A stretch of 64,000 nt of DNA. Origin: Straminergon stramineum. Its lineage: Eukaryota > Streptophyta > Bryopsida > Hypnales > Calliergonaceae. Under the pieces are notes generated by a model. It saw nothing but the letters and a program-made list of their open reading frames with translations, did not search any database and was not told where the DNA came from. Every line of letters starts with the position of its first letter. Within the stretch, counting starts at the first letter, position 1. The DNA lies in the NCBI GenBank assembly GCA_963920665.1, contig OY987272.1:14637001-14701000 (forward strand), given 5' to 3'. Below are positions 13,701 through 26,300 of the stretch, one piece after another. The translations under genes were made by a program, and so were the position numbers.

Positions 13701-14689
13701 ACATGCTTAGGGATCCACTCCACACAATTTACCAGATCCTTGTGACCTTGCAAAGTTGTAAGCACTCTAGCTAGCTGCAAAGAATGCACACAACAGTTAT
13801 TGACTGCAACTAGTTACACAAATAAAGTCAACAAGGTAGTGAACCCTTTCTCGTATGCCATAAAATGTTCCTGACAAGAACATAATCTAGAATCTAGTGA
13901 ATAACGATATTTAACAGCAAAGCCTGCCAAAGGTTTACTCACCCTATGACCAAAGCTTTGAAATTTCGTAAATTCTTCCTACTGTATTAAAAGAATACGC
14001 ATTTATGTGCGTTTCTAATCCTCTTAAAAATGGGAACCACTCCGAAGAGCAGAAAGCCACGGCATATACATTACATACATATAGTAGAAAAACTCTACCT
14101 TATATGGTATCCAACACAATGTATAAATTACACTTTCTATTGCAGATGAAGTAAGAATTGGACCATATGTATTGTGAACAAACATTTTAAAATGGTACTG
14201 TGAACAGTGAGGAGGATCGCTGTAGAATGGTATGCAGGGACCAATTCTTGGAGCACAGACGACCAAAAACTTTCCAATTCAGCGGATTTCAAGCGAATCT
14301 CAAGATTCAGAACCTAATGATGCACCTTCAAATACTCTGATTCAAAAGCCTCGCACCTAGAGAATCGTTTCCAGCAGCAAAAAAATTAGGGTTCAAACCT
14401 CAAACCTTGAACTCGCATCAATGAGGGCTTAAACGTTAAACCTTAAACCCTTGAACTCACAACAATGAGGGCTTAAACGTTAAACCTTTGTACTCACAAC
14501 TATTAGGGTTAGGCTTTAAACACAAACTACGATCATTCGAAAATCACAAACCTTAGGATCAAAAATCGCAATAGCGTGGTGCGCAGCAAACGCGACAAGG
14601 TTGCAAGATCCCCACGCGACTGCTCCGACGACCCGGTTGCACCCGACGCCAATGAAAGCCACGTCCACATCCACTCTTCCGCCCGCCAT
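7789..14689 (-). CDS. ELP2: Elongator complex protein 2 (WD40 repeat subunit)
   Basis: ELP2 is the WD40 scaffold of Elongator, the complex that modifies wobble uridines in tRNA and was first found with elongating RNA polymerase II. Ten exons join in frame with GT-AG introns: 14689-14552, 13774-13687, 13576-13488, 12751-12598, 11991-11831, 11723-11067, 10513-10192, 9724-9498, 9005-8828 and 8309-7789. The product is about 844 aa, close to the usual plant ELP2 length of about 840. Recognisable stretches in order are FIGVGCNRVV at the N-terminus, GHEDWVYSVQWQPP, LSASMDRTMMIWKP, GANMSALGLSQKPIY, HTLWPEAHKLYGHGNELF, LLSVSRDRHFSLF and SHKRIIWACSWSP. No frameshift or internal stop was found. The start at MAGGRVDV fits the family; an in-frame ATG 11 codons upstream is an alternative. 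A repeat element sits in intron 3. Confidence 0.95.
13029..13449. mobile_element. MITE-like element in ELP2 intron 3
   Basis: About 420 bp are bounded by inverted repeats of about 26 bp. The left end starts AGGTATTTCAAAAGTCACGG and continues TGTGTT. The reverse complement of the right end reads AGGTATTTGAAAAGTCACGG and continues the same way, one mismatch in all. It lies wholly inside the intron between exons 13576-13488 and 12751-12598, so it is spliced out. A target duplication is not clear. The superfamily cannot be assigned. Confidence 0.75.
14405..14490. repeat. 44-bp tandem duplication in ELP2 intron 1
   Basis: Two copies of a 44-bp unit lie head to tail, each containing CAATGAGGGCTTAAACGTTA. 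A third, partial unit (ACTCACAACTATTAGGGTTA) follows. The surrounding intron is rich in AAACC and TTAGGG words. Confidence 0.8.
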
Positions 14690-15040
14690 CCCAGAGACAA
14701 TTTCAGCTTGGCTGCCCACCATAGCTGAAAAGAAATTTGCAATTCCCCGCACAAGCTTGACTTCCAGAACGGAAGAAACTAAATGGAACTTCGAACACTA
14801 CATCCTGTTACCATACAACATGGCTCTCTGTAAAGGAAAAACATTCAGAAAGAGAAGCAAGGCAATTGCAGTTTTCACAATGTCTACAACAAAAACCCTA
14901 ATTCAGTTCGAAAGTTTGATTGAACTTCCAGATTGAAATGGTATCTTGAAAGGAGAAAAGAATTAGAAGGTGTATCACTAAACCCTAAACCCTTAATTAG
15001 GCGCAGAATTAGGGTCACTACCCCAAACGAAACTAGTGGG
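14690..15040 (-). promoter_or_regulatory. ELP2 upstream region with telo-box words
   Basis: Immediately upstream of the ELP2 start, AAACCCTAA-type words occur near 14890 and 14989. Such telo-boxes are common in plant promoters of genes for translation and cell growth. Promoter function is inferred from position and motif only; no transcription start or TATA box was assigned. Confidence 0.35.
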
Positions 15041-15140
15041 AATTTGTACAATTCAGCCTGGACAAGTGTAAAATAGTGTGACTTCGGTAAATTGGTGTCA
15101 CACATTCTTTCTAGGATAAATTAGTGTAGCTGCTTAAGTG
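15041..15140. repeat. Dispersed repeat, copy 1 (hairpin GTGTGAC/GTCACAC)
   Basis: This segment matches 27238-27345, inside a CLEC16A/TT9 intron. Both have a GGAA..TTG.TACAAT block, then AAAATAG, GTGAC, GGTAAATT and GTGTCACAC. The GTGTGAC and GTCACAC words could pair as a short hairpin. Confidence 0.6.
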
Positions 15141-17973
15141 TGTGATGCTAAGTTGTCTATAACTACATTGACGAAGGTACTATGCCTCTTAGACTGAATT
15201 TTGAACATGTTACACAGCATATGTCTTTCTAATAAACCAATCTTATTTTTTGTTCAGTCTTGTTAGCAACAAAAGAGGATTCCAAAGTTTCTTAGCATGC
15301 ATTCTTTGGATACTATATGAAGAAATTATGAATTTTCGAGGTATAATTATTGTGAATCGACCCTAGTCTCTCCTATTTAGAATAGGTACATTTTAGGCAA
15401 GAATTTAGATGGTCCAATTTGGGTTGTGAGCCAAAATTATGTGACAAACTCTCCTATTGTTTATAGATCTAGTCATGTACATCATTATAGTATTCTACAT
15501 TGACGAGGTGTTAGTCAAGACATTTGTGTTAATATTTGAAGGACATTTGAGAGCTTAGTTGGCTATTCAATTTGGATTTCAAAACCTTTCTTATATAGGT
15601 GTCATATAGCTTGTTTAAATAACCAATCATTGATGTGCTTCTACCCTCCTCAAGGCAATGGGCAACCTCAAAGCTACTATTCAAAAAAATTATCAAACTT
15701 TCTAAAGTAGAAATTACAAGTTCAAATTGTGATTCAAAACCCAAGACTTAAATTGATAAATGGATCTTGTGAAGACAAAGAGAATGATATCAAGAAGTTT
15801 ACATGTAGTCGAAGTATAGAAAAGTTTTCATGAAGATTCTCTAAAATCAAATCCTTCAAATTGGGCCTATTGTTTAAGGGTTGGCATTAGGGGAGATTTA
15901 GCTACCTTGAAAGCCCATTTTAGGCTAGTTCCCATATTGGGAACCAAACAAGGTTCACTAGAATATAAAATAATTAAATTTTAAAAATAAAAAACAATTA
16001 AAAGATTAAATAAATAATATTTTTTTTCAAAAAAAATATTAAAAAAATAAATTATTATTATTATTTGACGTGGCCATCGCTTGGCCACGTTAGTGAGTTG
16101 TTGTGGCCAAGTTTCCACAATCCAAGAACTTGTGGGAACTTGTAGGCTTCCACAATAGCTCAAATCTCTTCTAATGTTAGTTGCCTTATGTAAAAAGACT
16201 TAAGACCAATCATACCAAGTTGGAATGTGGTTTTGTGTTTTTAAGTAGAAATACAAGTAACCAAAAAATTTGACTTGACTTACAATTTTTTTATAAAAAT
16301 TAAATAACATGTTTGAAAAAAAAAGAAAAAAAAGATGTCAATGACTCAAGTCAAAAACAAAAGACATACATTGAAAGTAGAGAAATGTAAATTGATGATA
16401 TGAGAGATAGTTGGCCTTGTTCATATTTGTTTGAGTTATTTTACACATTTGGATTCCTTTAGAATAATCAAGGTCACTGTGCTTGTTATGTATTCATTAT
16501 CAATCTAATAAACTTCATGATTTAATCCCTAAGTGTTCAAGACCTTCTTTAAAGTCTTATAAGTACATTTTCAAAGAAGATATTGAAGCCAAACTTTAAT
16601 AAGTTTTGAGATTTTATTTGAATTATAACTATAGTTGCTCAAATTCAATTTATTATAGATTACATAGAAATTTAAAAACTACTTCAAATATGCTCTCTAA
16701 AGAAGGCCAAAGCCTACATAATGGTTGTACAAGTCATTAGGAAGTATGTTGCATGTGAGTGTCAATTTTGCCAAGGAAGAATCAAAATTGAATTTCCATG
16801 TTAGATTTTGAAAGGTCCTCCAATCACCCTAGACTAAACCAATTACAAGAGTACATGTTGCATTTTTTGACAAAAATTAAGTAATTTATGCCCAATTTGA
16901 CCCTTGCGTCCTAGGATGCAACAACTCTATATGACAAATAATGTTATTCTAATCCTATGAGCCTTTTAAGGAGATTTGTTTTCCTTCCTATTTCAAGCAT
17001 TTAATTTGATATTCATGATTTCTCCTAACTAATTCAAAGTCTCTAGAGAATCTTTAGTGGTTGCTCTTGTAAGGGTCATCAACATTATTATTGTCAGCTT
17101 GTAAATGCAAAGTTGTTTTATATTGCTCCATTTGTTACACAACAATGAGAATATCGATAACAACCACTATAGTGGAGCCCTACACATGTAATATGTAGCA
17201 CAATTGTTGTGCCCTTTACCACCCTTCCTAGCTTTCTTTCTTGTTTCACAAATTGTCTCTCTACAATGCTACCTTATCTAGGGTGCCAAAGTAGTACCTC
17301 ATAGTTGAATTGAACTTCAACAAAAGAAGCTAAGAATACTTCATTTGTGTCATCATTGGAATCACATCAACCAATGCTATGTCAACAACTTCTTGCATCT
17401 CAATATGTCAATGATCCATTACATGCAATCAACAACACTTAGTGCCAAATTTCAGGAAAGAAGAAAGAAAGCTACAACCTCTGCAATGATGATGACATTG
17501 ACAAGGTGACATACCAATCCAATGTATAGACTTTTGGGTTTTAGAAGCTGAGGTGCCATAAGATGTAGGCAAACACCACTATTCACACCAAAAACTCAAG
17601 GATTATTAGTGATTTTCAATAGTAATGTAACACAACCATGTAATGCTCAACCATTGAAGGTGCTCAATATTCATATTTAAAGCTCTAAATTTTTGCCCTC
17701 TTCAAGTGGATCCTACTAAGGTAACTACACCCAAAATCAACCACTCTAGAATGTTGACCTCTAATTTTGAAGGGAAATTGAATATGGAGGATATCCAAAA
17801 TGGAGAGCATTAGATGGACAAGTATTAGGTGGAGTTATGGGTCAATTTGGATAGAGAACGGCTCTATATAAAATTGTGGAGGTGGTGACTTTACAAGTGG
17901 TTGATTTTGGATACACTTTCTTTTGTTTTAACTTCTTCTCTATGACATGCTTTAATACTACTAGTGACCTTTC
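15141..17973. other. AT-rich intergenic DNA
   Basis: No exon or gene remnant was recognised. A short perfect hairpin, ACGTGGCCA with TGGCCACGT, lies at about 16069-16089. The DNA around 15960-16060 is nearly pure A and T. Confidence 0.5.
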
Positions 17974-19046
17974 TTAACCCATAAGGACACCACGGTCCAG
18001 AGTGGTCAAATGGGTGACTTCACTGTTAATTGTAGAAAAAGAGAATGTACTTATTGGTTTAACCCCTAAAGTTCCTTGACTATGTTATCACCAAAAACCC
18101 TCAAAAATTGCTATTTCTAATACAAGTACCAAATTTTTGAAAAATATCATTTTCAAACACATGTAACCACAGGATCCTGTAGTACACTATATTGAGTAGA
18201 TGTGGAAAAAGTTTCAGAAATTTATTTCATGTAGATTGCAAGATATTAGCATTTGAAGTGACAAAAATCTTTTTTTGGTTCTTGTGAAAAAACGGGCAGC
18301 TGTACTTCACAAGGTCACATTTGTATGAAAAAATGTACCAAATGGTGGTGCTTCTTTAGAATCATTCTTAAATGCAAGTTGGCTACATGCTTGAAAATTT
18401 TCAAATCATTTGGAATTGTGCAACCTATAAGATAAAAATAGTAAGTAGAAAGATGTAGAGAATGATTCAAAATACTAAGTTGTTAACAATTAATAATGGA
18501 ATTGAAAAATCCCAATCCCAATGGTTGTAATGTTTTCGTAAACAATCTACATTTTTTTTTAATTTTAAAAAAAAAATATTGAAAATTGAGTTAAATAGAG
18601 TACTTCAAAGTTTATTTTAGAGTACAGAATCCATACTTGCCCACAAACGAAAACATCTCATGACTTTTGACTCATAGATCAAAATGGAATGATTCAAAGC
18701 TTTTTGTGTATACACAAATCTAGAAAACCAATTTCAAATTCTTATTCTTGAAAAAAATGATTTTTTCAGATCTACCCAGACTGCCCGAGTTGAGAAACAA
18801 ACTACATATTAGGCCATAACTTTTGACTCATATTTCCAAATGCCTTGAAATTTAGTGCACATGAAAGATATTCCTCATCCACACCTCTATTAAAATTTGG
18901 GCCAAAAATATGGAAATCTCTAGTCACATGTATCTGCCAAAAAAAGTTATGTTGCCAAAAAATACACCTTGGTCCTTGAGGGGTTATTAATCAAAGAATT
19001 TTGGTGACTAACTTCGTCATGAGGGACCACGTCCTTACAAGGTTAA
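17974..19046. mobile_element. Outer TTAA element split by a nested element
   Basis: The left edge reads TTAACCCATAAGGAC followed by CACGGTCC. The right edge, reverse complemented, reads TTAACCTTGTAAGGAC followed by GTGGTCC. The two edges are inverted repeats. Between them lies a complete A element (18059-18987). The outer element therefore has only about 85 bp left of the insertion and about 60 bp right of it. Confidence 0.7.
18059..18987. mobile_element. TTAA-bounded element A2 (about 929 bp), nested
   Basis: It begins TTAACCCCTAAAGTTCC and ends CCTTGAGGGGTTAT. The interior is collinear with A1 at 2336-3260 over its full length. The right outer tetranucleotide is TTAT rather than TTAA, which may reflect mutation. 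No coding sequence is visible. Confidence 0.8.
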
Positions 19047-19176
19047 TGTGCATCAAATCGATTTTGACATCACGTATATGACAATTATAGCTTGCTACAC
19101 CTTGTAGTGATATCTTTGAAAATTTGTAACTAATTCACAATGCTTCTAAAAATTATGGAACTACTCACATTTTGAT

Positions 19177-20313
19177 TCACAGTCCTTCACCACTATGCGA
19201 AAATTGTTGCTTCATTTTCAGAAGCACATCAGTTATGCCACAGAGCTTATTCTGACGATTATAGGTGCAGGTACCTTGTAAGGGAGTCCCTGTATCAGTT
19301 TCCAACGTGGACATTCTGTTATTAGCTTGTTCACGTAGAGAATGACAATAATGAACGCTGCGGATTTCTTTCAACTGAAAAGCAAAAGAATTCCCACTAA
19401 GTGGCAACGAAGTAATTCCGCCCCTGCGCCGACCTTCCTCCAAGGCACCATTCACTGTCCGCCGTGTGCTGCCGGTCGGTACCAACTTTCGCCCACAAAC
19501 TCTCGTCCGACGAAGTCCGTCAATCGTCGTTCGCCCCTGATCGTCGATGAAAACTCCAGAGGATTCACGACCGGGCACCAGTGCTGTCTCGCTGTCAGAA
19601 CATCGTCCGAACGTCATCCCAAAGACGAACGTCGACGCAAACATCCCAGACGACCTCCCCCAGCCTGCACTTTGTCGGATCCACCAAGTCCTGGTCCGAC
19701 GGAACGGAAAGTCGTCAAGCGACGAACGTCGACGCAATCATCCCAGCAGACCTCCCCCAGCCTGCACTTTTGTCCCGCAGTCGGATCCACCAAGTCCTCG
19801 TCCGACGAAACGGAAAGTCGTCAGGCGACGAACGTCGACGAAATCGCTAGAAAGACCCTGAAGCCTACGTGCCAGTTCTCTCTGGTAGTCCGGGCCAGCA
19901 CACACAAGTGCCCTGGCTTTGGAAAACACATCGCAGAGTGCCCGGAACATTTGTCGCCGAGATGCGGCATCGAGGTTTCGGAGTTTTGGAAATGGTGATG
20001 CGGACGCCTGCGACGACGATGAGGCGAGGAGGAGGAGCCTTGTGAGTAATGGAGTGGAGGAATGATCGCGATGGTGCAGCGAGGGGCGGAAAGTAGGAGA
20101 TTTTGGAGATGGGGAGAAGGCACGCAGCAGATGTTCAGGAAGAAGGCGTAGCGGGAGTAGTAGTAGGAGTAATCGCAGGATTTGGACGAGATGAGGAGCT
20201 GCTTGTGATTAGGTTTTCAGAGGTAGTGTTGAATTGCACGCGGACTGGTGGGGGAGCGGAACGGGAGCTCAACCCTAGTTTCGGCTCTTGTGCACTAAAC
20301 GCCGCACGGCACC
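19177..20313. other. GC-rich island upstream of the CLEC16A/TT9 gene
   Basis: GC content and CpG frequency rise sharply against the flanks. Long open frames exist on both strands, as expected from stop-poor GC-rich DNA. On the minus strand a frame at 19738-19950 starts MFRALCDVFSKARALV and has a helical, protein-like look. A minus-strand frame ends near 19177. I could not identify either, nor join them convincingly. The island is probably the promoter and 5' leader of the gene that starts at 20314; a divergent minus-strand gene is possible but unproven. Confidence 0.4.
19624..19850. repeat. Tandem repeat of about 97-106 bp in the GC island
   Basis: The word GACGAACGTCGACG recurs at 19624, 19721 and 19827. 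Between copies are matching blocks with CCTCCCCCAGCCTGCACTTT, CGGATCCACCAAGTCCT and ACGGAAAGTCGTCA. The first period is 97 bp; the second is 106 bp because of a short insertion (GTCCCGCAG). Confidence 0.85.
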
Positions 20314-23300
20314 ATGTGGTTCTGGCGTTCCCGCGAGCGTTTCTCGATGACAGAGCTCATGTGAGTTTCTGTGGATGAGAGGACTGTCGAAATTTGGCGA
20401 GGGTAGAGTGGAGAGTGGAGGGTTTGTAGGTGATCGGTGGCTTGAGAGGTGATGGAATTATTGGCGGTGGCTTTCATGATCACAGTTCTGAGTGATGTGG
20501 AGCGTTTGTAAGCACGATTTGTATTGAGACGAAAATTTAACCGGAATCTGGATTGATTTGCTTTAATCACATTCTGAACTGCTAACCTGCTTAGTAAAAA
20601 TCTTATCTTAAGTTTGATGTAGGCGTTCGGATATCTTCGTTAGAATATATGAGAGCTCAGCTGCTCTGTGTTTGGATGCAGGTACCTCAACGACCAGCTG
20701 CAAAAAGCAACTGTGATTACGAATTCCAACAAGGTTTGATCAGTAGAGCATTTGCCAGGAGTGATCTTAATTTTTTGAAATTAATTGTTATTTTGTTGAA
20801 CAGTAGTTGACGTTTTTAGTTTTTCCTCAAAAATAGGGAGAGATCGTGTGTTCTAGAGGTCTGTCTTGAATATCAATTTACCCTAGGATCTGGAAGAACC
20901 TTGATTCAACGGAAATTAGTCTTTGGAATTGTTAGTCATACCGTGATTGGGAGAACCCTCCAAAATGGTTGCGTACTTCGACAATAATGTACGTTGGATC
21001 TGTAAGTTTCAGTTTTTGCCCGTTCTGTTGCAGGATTATCTAGTGGAAACGATCAGATCGATGGCCGAGCTTTTGATATGGGGAGATCAACACGATCCTG
21101 CCTTCTTTGAGTAAGATCTGGATGCTTTATTTGTGAAACTTTGGAGATATGTACGTATGTGGTAATTTATCGCAAGGGGTAACTGAAGGGGGAAGCCTCT
21201 TAAATTTTGATCATACTGATGCTTGTTTGATCCATCATCTTAGCGCACAGTTGCTGGCAGATGAAGTTGATCAAAGTGTCATAAGTCGTTCAAGTATGTT
21301 AGAATTAAATAAAGACTGGTTGTTGCTGACTTGAGTATGCAGTTTTTTTATGGAGAAGCAGGTGATGGCAACTTTCGTACGTATTTTGAGGAGCAGTAGC
21401 AAGACAACCACTGTAGCAGTGCAGCTGCTGCAAACGCTGAGCATCATGATTCAGAATATACGCAGCGACCATGCCATTTGTACGTGTTAAATATGAATTG
21501 CATCTACTTAGAGAAAGGCTGAAGTGTGATTGATGAGTTATTCTTCTGCTCTGCCGGACATACTCTTTGCTCGGCGACAGCTACTGTCCTAGCGTATTTG
21601 GTGCTTTTCACTTTTCATAAGAGCTGCGAGGCTCTCATTGTCACACGCATCTTGAAAATGATCAGTTCATTGAGTGCCTATGTTCAATCGGTGTAATGAG
21701 ATTCCGCACCCAGTCACACTTAGCGTCTTCCATCAGATGCGAAGCATTCTTATGCGATTATCCCGTGCCTTTTGCAGACTATCTATTCAGCAATGAATAC
21801 ATCAATCACCTCATTACATTCCCTTTTGATTTCCGCCATGAAGAACTTCTGGCTTATTATATTGTATTTTTGAGGTACTGCAAGTGAAGATCCACCCTCC
21901 AGTTTTACCTCTATTCCGGATTAACATTTACATGTATTATTGCGGGGGTGATAATTGCTGTAAATTGCTGTGTGCCGTTGCATTTGTAGCATGCTTTCGG
22001 AGTTCAACATCACTTTGGTAGGTTTGTGCACGGCACCATTTGACACAGCTTCCTGTCTCTGTGACTCAGGACGATCAGCATGAAATTGGACCGCAACACA
22101 GTTTCATTCTTTATCAAGACCAACAATGTTTGTGAAGCGTCTCCTTTTCTCTTTTTGACTCTATGATAGCTCTGGTTTATATCAGTACACTACATTCTTC
22201 AGTGCAGTACATTACAATCTCTTCAGGCCGCGTGCATTTCATCTAAAGTCGTTTAAGTTGAATCGAACTAGGGTAGTACTCTATCTTCTGAAGGCAACGC
22301 CTCGCCAGAATCGCTCTAAGATGAGATGTTGGTGTCGCTAGTGGGATAATTTGAGACACACTGTTGAACACTGTTAATTTGAGACGGTGACAAACTTTTT
22401 CACGTGTGCTAGAAATTTTCGTTTCTTCACGTCCTTGTTGCTATGCAGGAGGAAGTGGTATCTTTTCCCTTGTACACTGAAGCTATTAAGTTCTTTCACC
22501 ATGAAGAGGGCATGGTTCGCATTGCTGTTCGGACAATTACTCTCAGTGTCTATAACGGTGAGTCAAAATTAAGTTTTTGCTTTCACGGATATGCTGGAAG
22601 CTTTCAGGCATGCGTTGCGACCTGATTGTGTATTTTCTCAGTTACGAACTTTGTTGTTATTAACCCTTCTCGCCTTTCTTGTTGATGTTGATGGCACTGG
22701 ACAGTGGATGATGAGAGCATCCGAATGTTCGTGACAAATCCGCCTGTGGTAGACTATTTCTCAGACCTTGTTATTTTTTTAAGGCAGCAATCCTTTGGCT
22801 TGGATTGCTTGGTGGCCGAGGTCTCCAAGTGAGTTATCTGTGCTCTCTTATGTTTTACGTAAGCCCTTCTATTGGGCAGAAATGACATACATGCAAGTAG
22901 CTCTCAAATGCTACAAATACACCTTCGGGGAGTACAGCGATTCTTTCTTGTAGCTTTGATTTCTTACTACTTCGTCAATTAGGTGTATTTTTAGAGACTT
23001 CGGAATTATAGGACAGCGAAGTGTCTGTTCATTGATGAGCAGCTTAGCTTTTCTACTTGTTATTTTGAGTTCCTATGTTGTGTCATAGACAGTTGTCAGA
23101 TTGTTGTATAACCTCCAATTTTTCTTTATGATCAGATCGCCAGACTCTGGACAAATGCAGGGAAGGGTGGAAGGAGCCATAGCTGAAATTGGGGACCTCC
23201 TCTATTATTGTAACGACATTATCAATTCTGGTGTACCTGCTCTAAAGTCTATCATGACAAAGCATATCATGAATATCCTGGTCTTGCCTCTCTTGCTACC

Positions 23301-26300
23301 TTCTTTACGTCCTGTCGACAAATGTGCCAGCCGCCCATCGGTAATTTTACTGATAAACAAATGTGCCAGCCTATTTCAAGTGTATTTTTCAATTGTACAT
23401 GGATTCTTTTGATTTGATTGATTCCTTACATATAAATAGCTTGAATAGAATGCGGTTTTCATATTCGATTCGCGTGACAGTTTATGGTAGTCAGAGTAAA
23501 TTAATGCTGGGACGTCATGCAGGATAAACATATCAGCACCCTGACATCGTTATATCTTCTATTGCGGCTGTTACACGTTGTGCACCACAAAACTTTAGTT
23601 AATAGGATTGGGGCTTCATTGCTAAGGGCGGATCAAGCAGCACCGGCTGATCTGAGTCCTGAATGCTCTCCCGGCCCGGTGAATGAAGGTGGAAGCTTAG
23701 ACAGAGAAGGACAAGAAGCGAGAGAAGATTCCGATGACTCTACTGCAGTACCAACTGCTTCAGAAGAACTAGATGGCCGGTTCGTCCTTCACCAGGAGAA
23801 CAGCCTCCTTTTTAATTATGCTATGTCATCTTCAACTCAAATGTTATCTCATGTGTCGTTTGTGTTGGGGAAATTCTTATTTTGTGTTAGAGTCTGTTAG
23901 AACATCCTGTTTTTCCAAGCATTATTCTAGGAGATTTTGTTTAGATGATTATCTTGATGCATTTATTGCAAGTTACTACCTGTTTGAATCATCTATTGTG
24001 CTATAGTGATTATGTTATTATTGTTGCATTGCAGGAAAACATTGCTGTCCTATCTTCTCTGTAATGATGATAAATTGGTGATGGCTTCCCTGTGCTTATC
24101 AGTTTCTTTTCTGCAAAACGAAGGTAAATCCGTTAGTCCAATTTTATATTTGTTGATGTTTGTCTAAAGACCTGGATTTGTGATTGATTTTTTTATTTGG
24201 TTATTTTGGAGACAGCTTTGGATGAATCATTGCTAGATGCCCTTGGGATTCTTCCTCGTCGGAAACGCCATAAGAAGCTACTTTTGGTATGACTTTTTTG
24301 CTTTACTTCATACTTTTAGCTTTTGTATGTCAGAATTGAAGTCTCCCTCAGATACATCTGTGAATATTGGCAAACTGACCTTTGAAACGCTTGGTTATTT
24401 TGTTAATATTTTTGGCTTTGTCAAGGTTAAATTCCACATGCTGACAGCTTCGATAACTGTTGAATTTCAGCAACAATTAATCGGTGACAAATCCGACAAT
24501 GAGGTTGATCGACTCTTCTCTCCTTCACTAGACCGGCGGCATGATGACTTATTGGTATAGCCCCTATACTTATGATGACCTCCCTACATGATAGCATTAT
24601 CTACCACGTTGGATCTGACTTAATTCTCTTTACTGGGTGACGACACTGATTGCTGAAGGTTTACTCAATACATAACCAAGAAACGGAATTCTATATAAAA
24701 AACAAGGAAAAATCAAAGAAATCAAGTCATATATTTTAGGAACTAATTAGTGCCGAATGAACAAATAGAAATTGCTGTAACTCGATTGTCTGGACTTGGC
24801 CCTAAAAAAGCAATTCAAGTGCGTGCCCAATTAGATTTAAATGACAACACTATAATTAATAAGTTCACTAAGTATCAAATTGACCGAATTAGAAGGTGAA
24901 GTAGAAGGTGTTTTGGTTATGCTCATTTTTTTGTCTTTGTCCTTAGCATAACGTATCATTACGTATCACATTCTTGTGTCTTAGATGCTTGCTTTAATTT
25001 CTGCATTCTGACTGATTGTTTTGATTACTCCCATGGCCATTCTTGTCATTTCTGCTGTAGCTTTAGTTTGCTAGTTCTTTATAGTGGATTTAAGGTTTAG
25101 CAGCTGCTGTGAATCAGATATTAGTTGTGAGGGAGACTAATCTGGCGATTTTCTGATAGGGTGATCACTGGGAAAATCACCTTGGCGATGAATTGCTGTC
25201 AGGATCGGTCTCTTTGAGACATCGCAGTCAGGTACCTCTGCCGTAAATTTACTTGTGACTGTTGCACGACAATATCACTCATTAGAATATGGGTTATTGC
25301 AATCACATCATTAAAAGTTCTCACGGTATTTGTTTTTGTATTTTGATTTCCACAGATGCTTGAAGCATTGATTCAATTGATGTGTCGAAGGCCTCCCCCC
25401 TACGCAGAGGTGCTATGGCAAGCAGGGTGGTTGCTGCGTCAGCTTTTGCCATACCAGGAGCACAAAATCACTGATGCTCACATGTCACTGCTTAATGTAT
25501 GCCTACTATGTTATTACGACCTTTTCTCTGAATCTAGAGTTTCTGTTTAGGGAAGTCTTTTAAATCTTGAGCTCAGTTTATGTTCCCGTTTTCTTATCAT
25601 GCGGTCTTCAAATCTCAGCGGTTTCCTATTTTTCGAGTCATGTGTGGTGCCTGTTAGTAGGCTTTTGATTGATTGGCGCTCCGACTCTGCATTGCATGAT
25701 ATTTCCATCGATTGACAATTATCATGTTTCCATGTCAGAGCGCATATGCAGCTGCTCAAAAAGATTTCTCTCTTGAGTTGACTGATTGTTGGTCAGATAT
25801 CATCCCAGCAGTGATGACAGAAGAATGGAAAATCTGCCGTAAAGGTGATCCTGCTATTCTTTTGCAATCTTTCTTGGACGTATTTGTTCAATACCGATGT
25901 TGAGCTTTATTTTCGTTATCCTGGCATCATTGGAAGAAATATCCTAGTTCTTTTGTGCACTGTGGATGCAACGCATGTACAGCTTTATCAGGAAATTCGA
26001 CTCTGTTGTTAAGCGTAAACTGGCCACAAGTTGGTGGCGGTTTATAAATTTTAAAATGCTCATTATTCTTTCCTGCTTTCTGTGTGTAGCACTTGACACA
26101 CCAATGCTTCAGAAGGATGCGTCGTTTGTGTTGATGCCTAGCTCCCAAACCAACACAGGAGGTAACGTCAACGCTTCTTAAGCACTAAATTCAGTGTTTG
26201 CTCTTGTGAGTAGTAGCAGAATTTTTAATACTCTTGTGCTTTCTTGTCCTTTCTTAAGATTCTCTTCGTTTGAGGACTTGCAGGTTGCAATTCTGTCCTA

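Noticed and set aside
19342..19998. 218-codon plus-strand frame in the GC island
   Set aside because: Much of it is tandem repeat, with low-complexity Pro/Arg/Ser composition.
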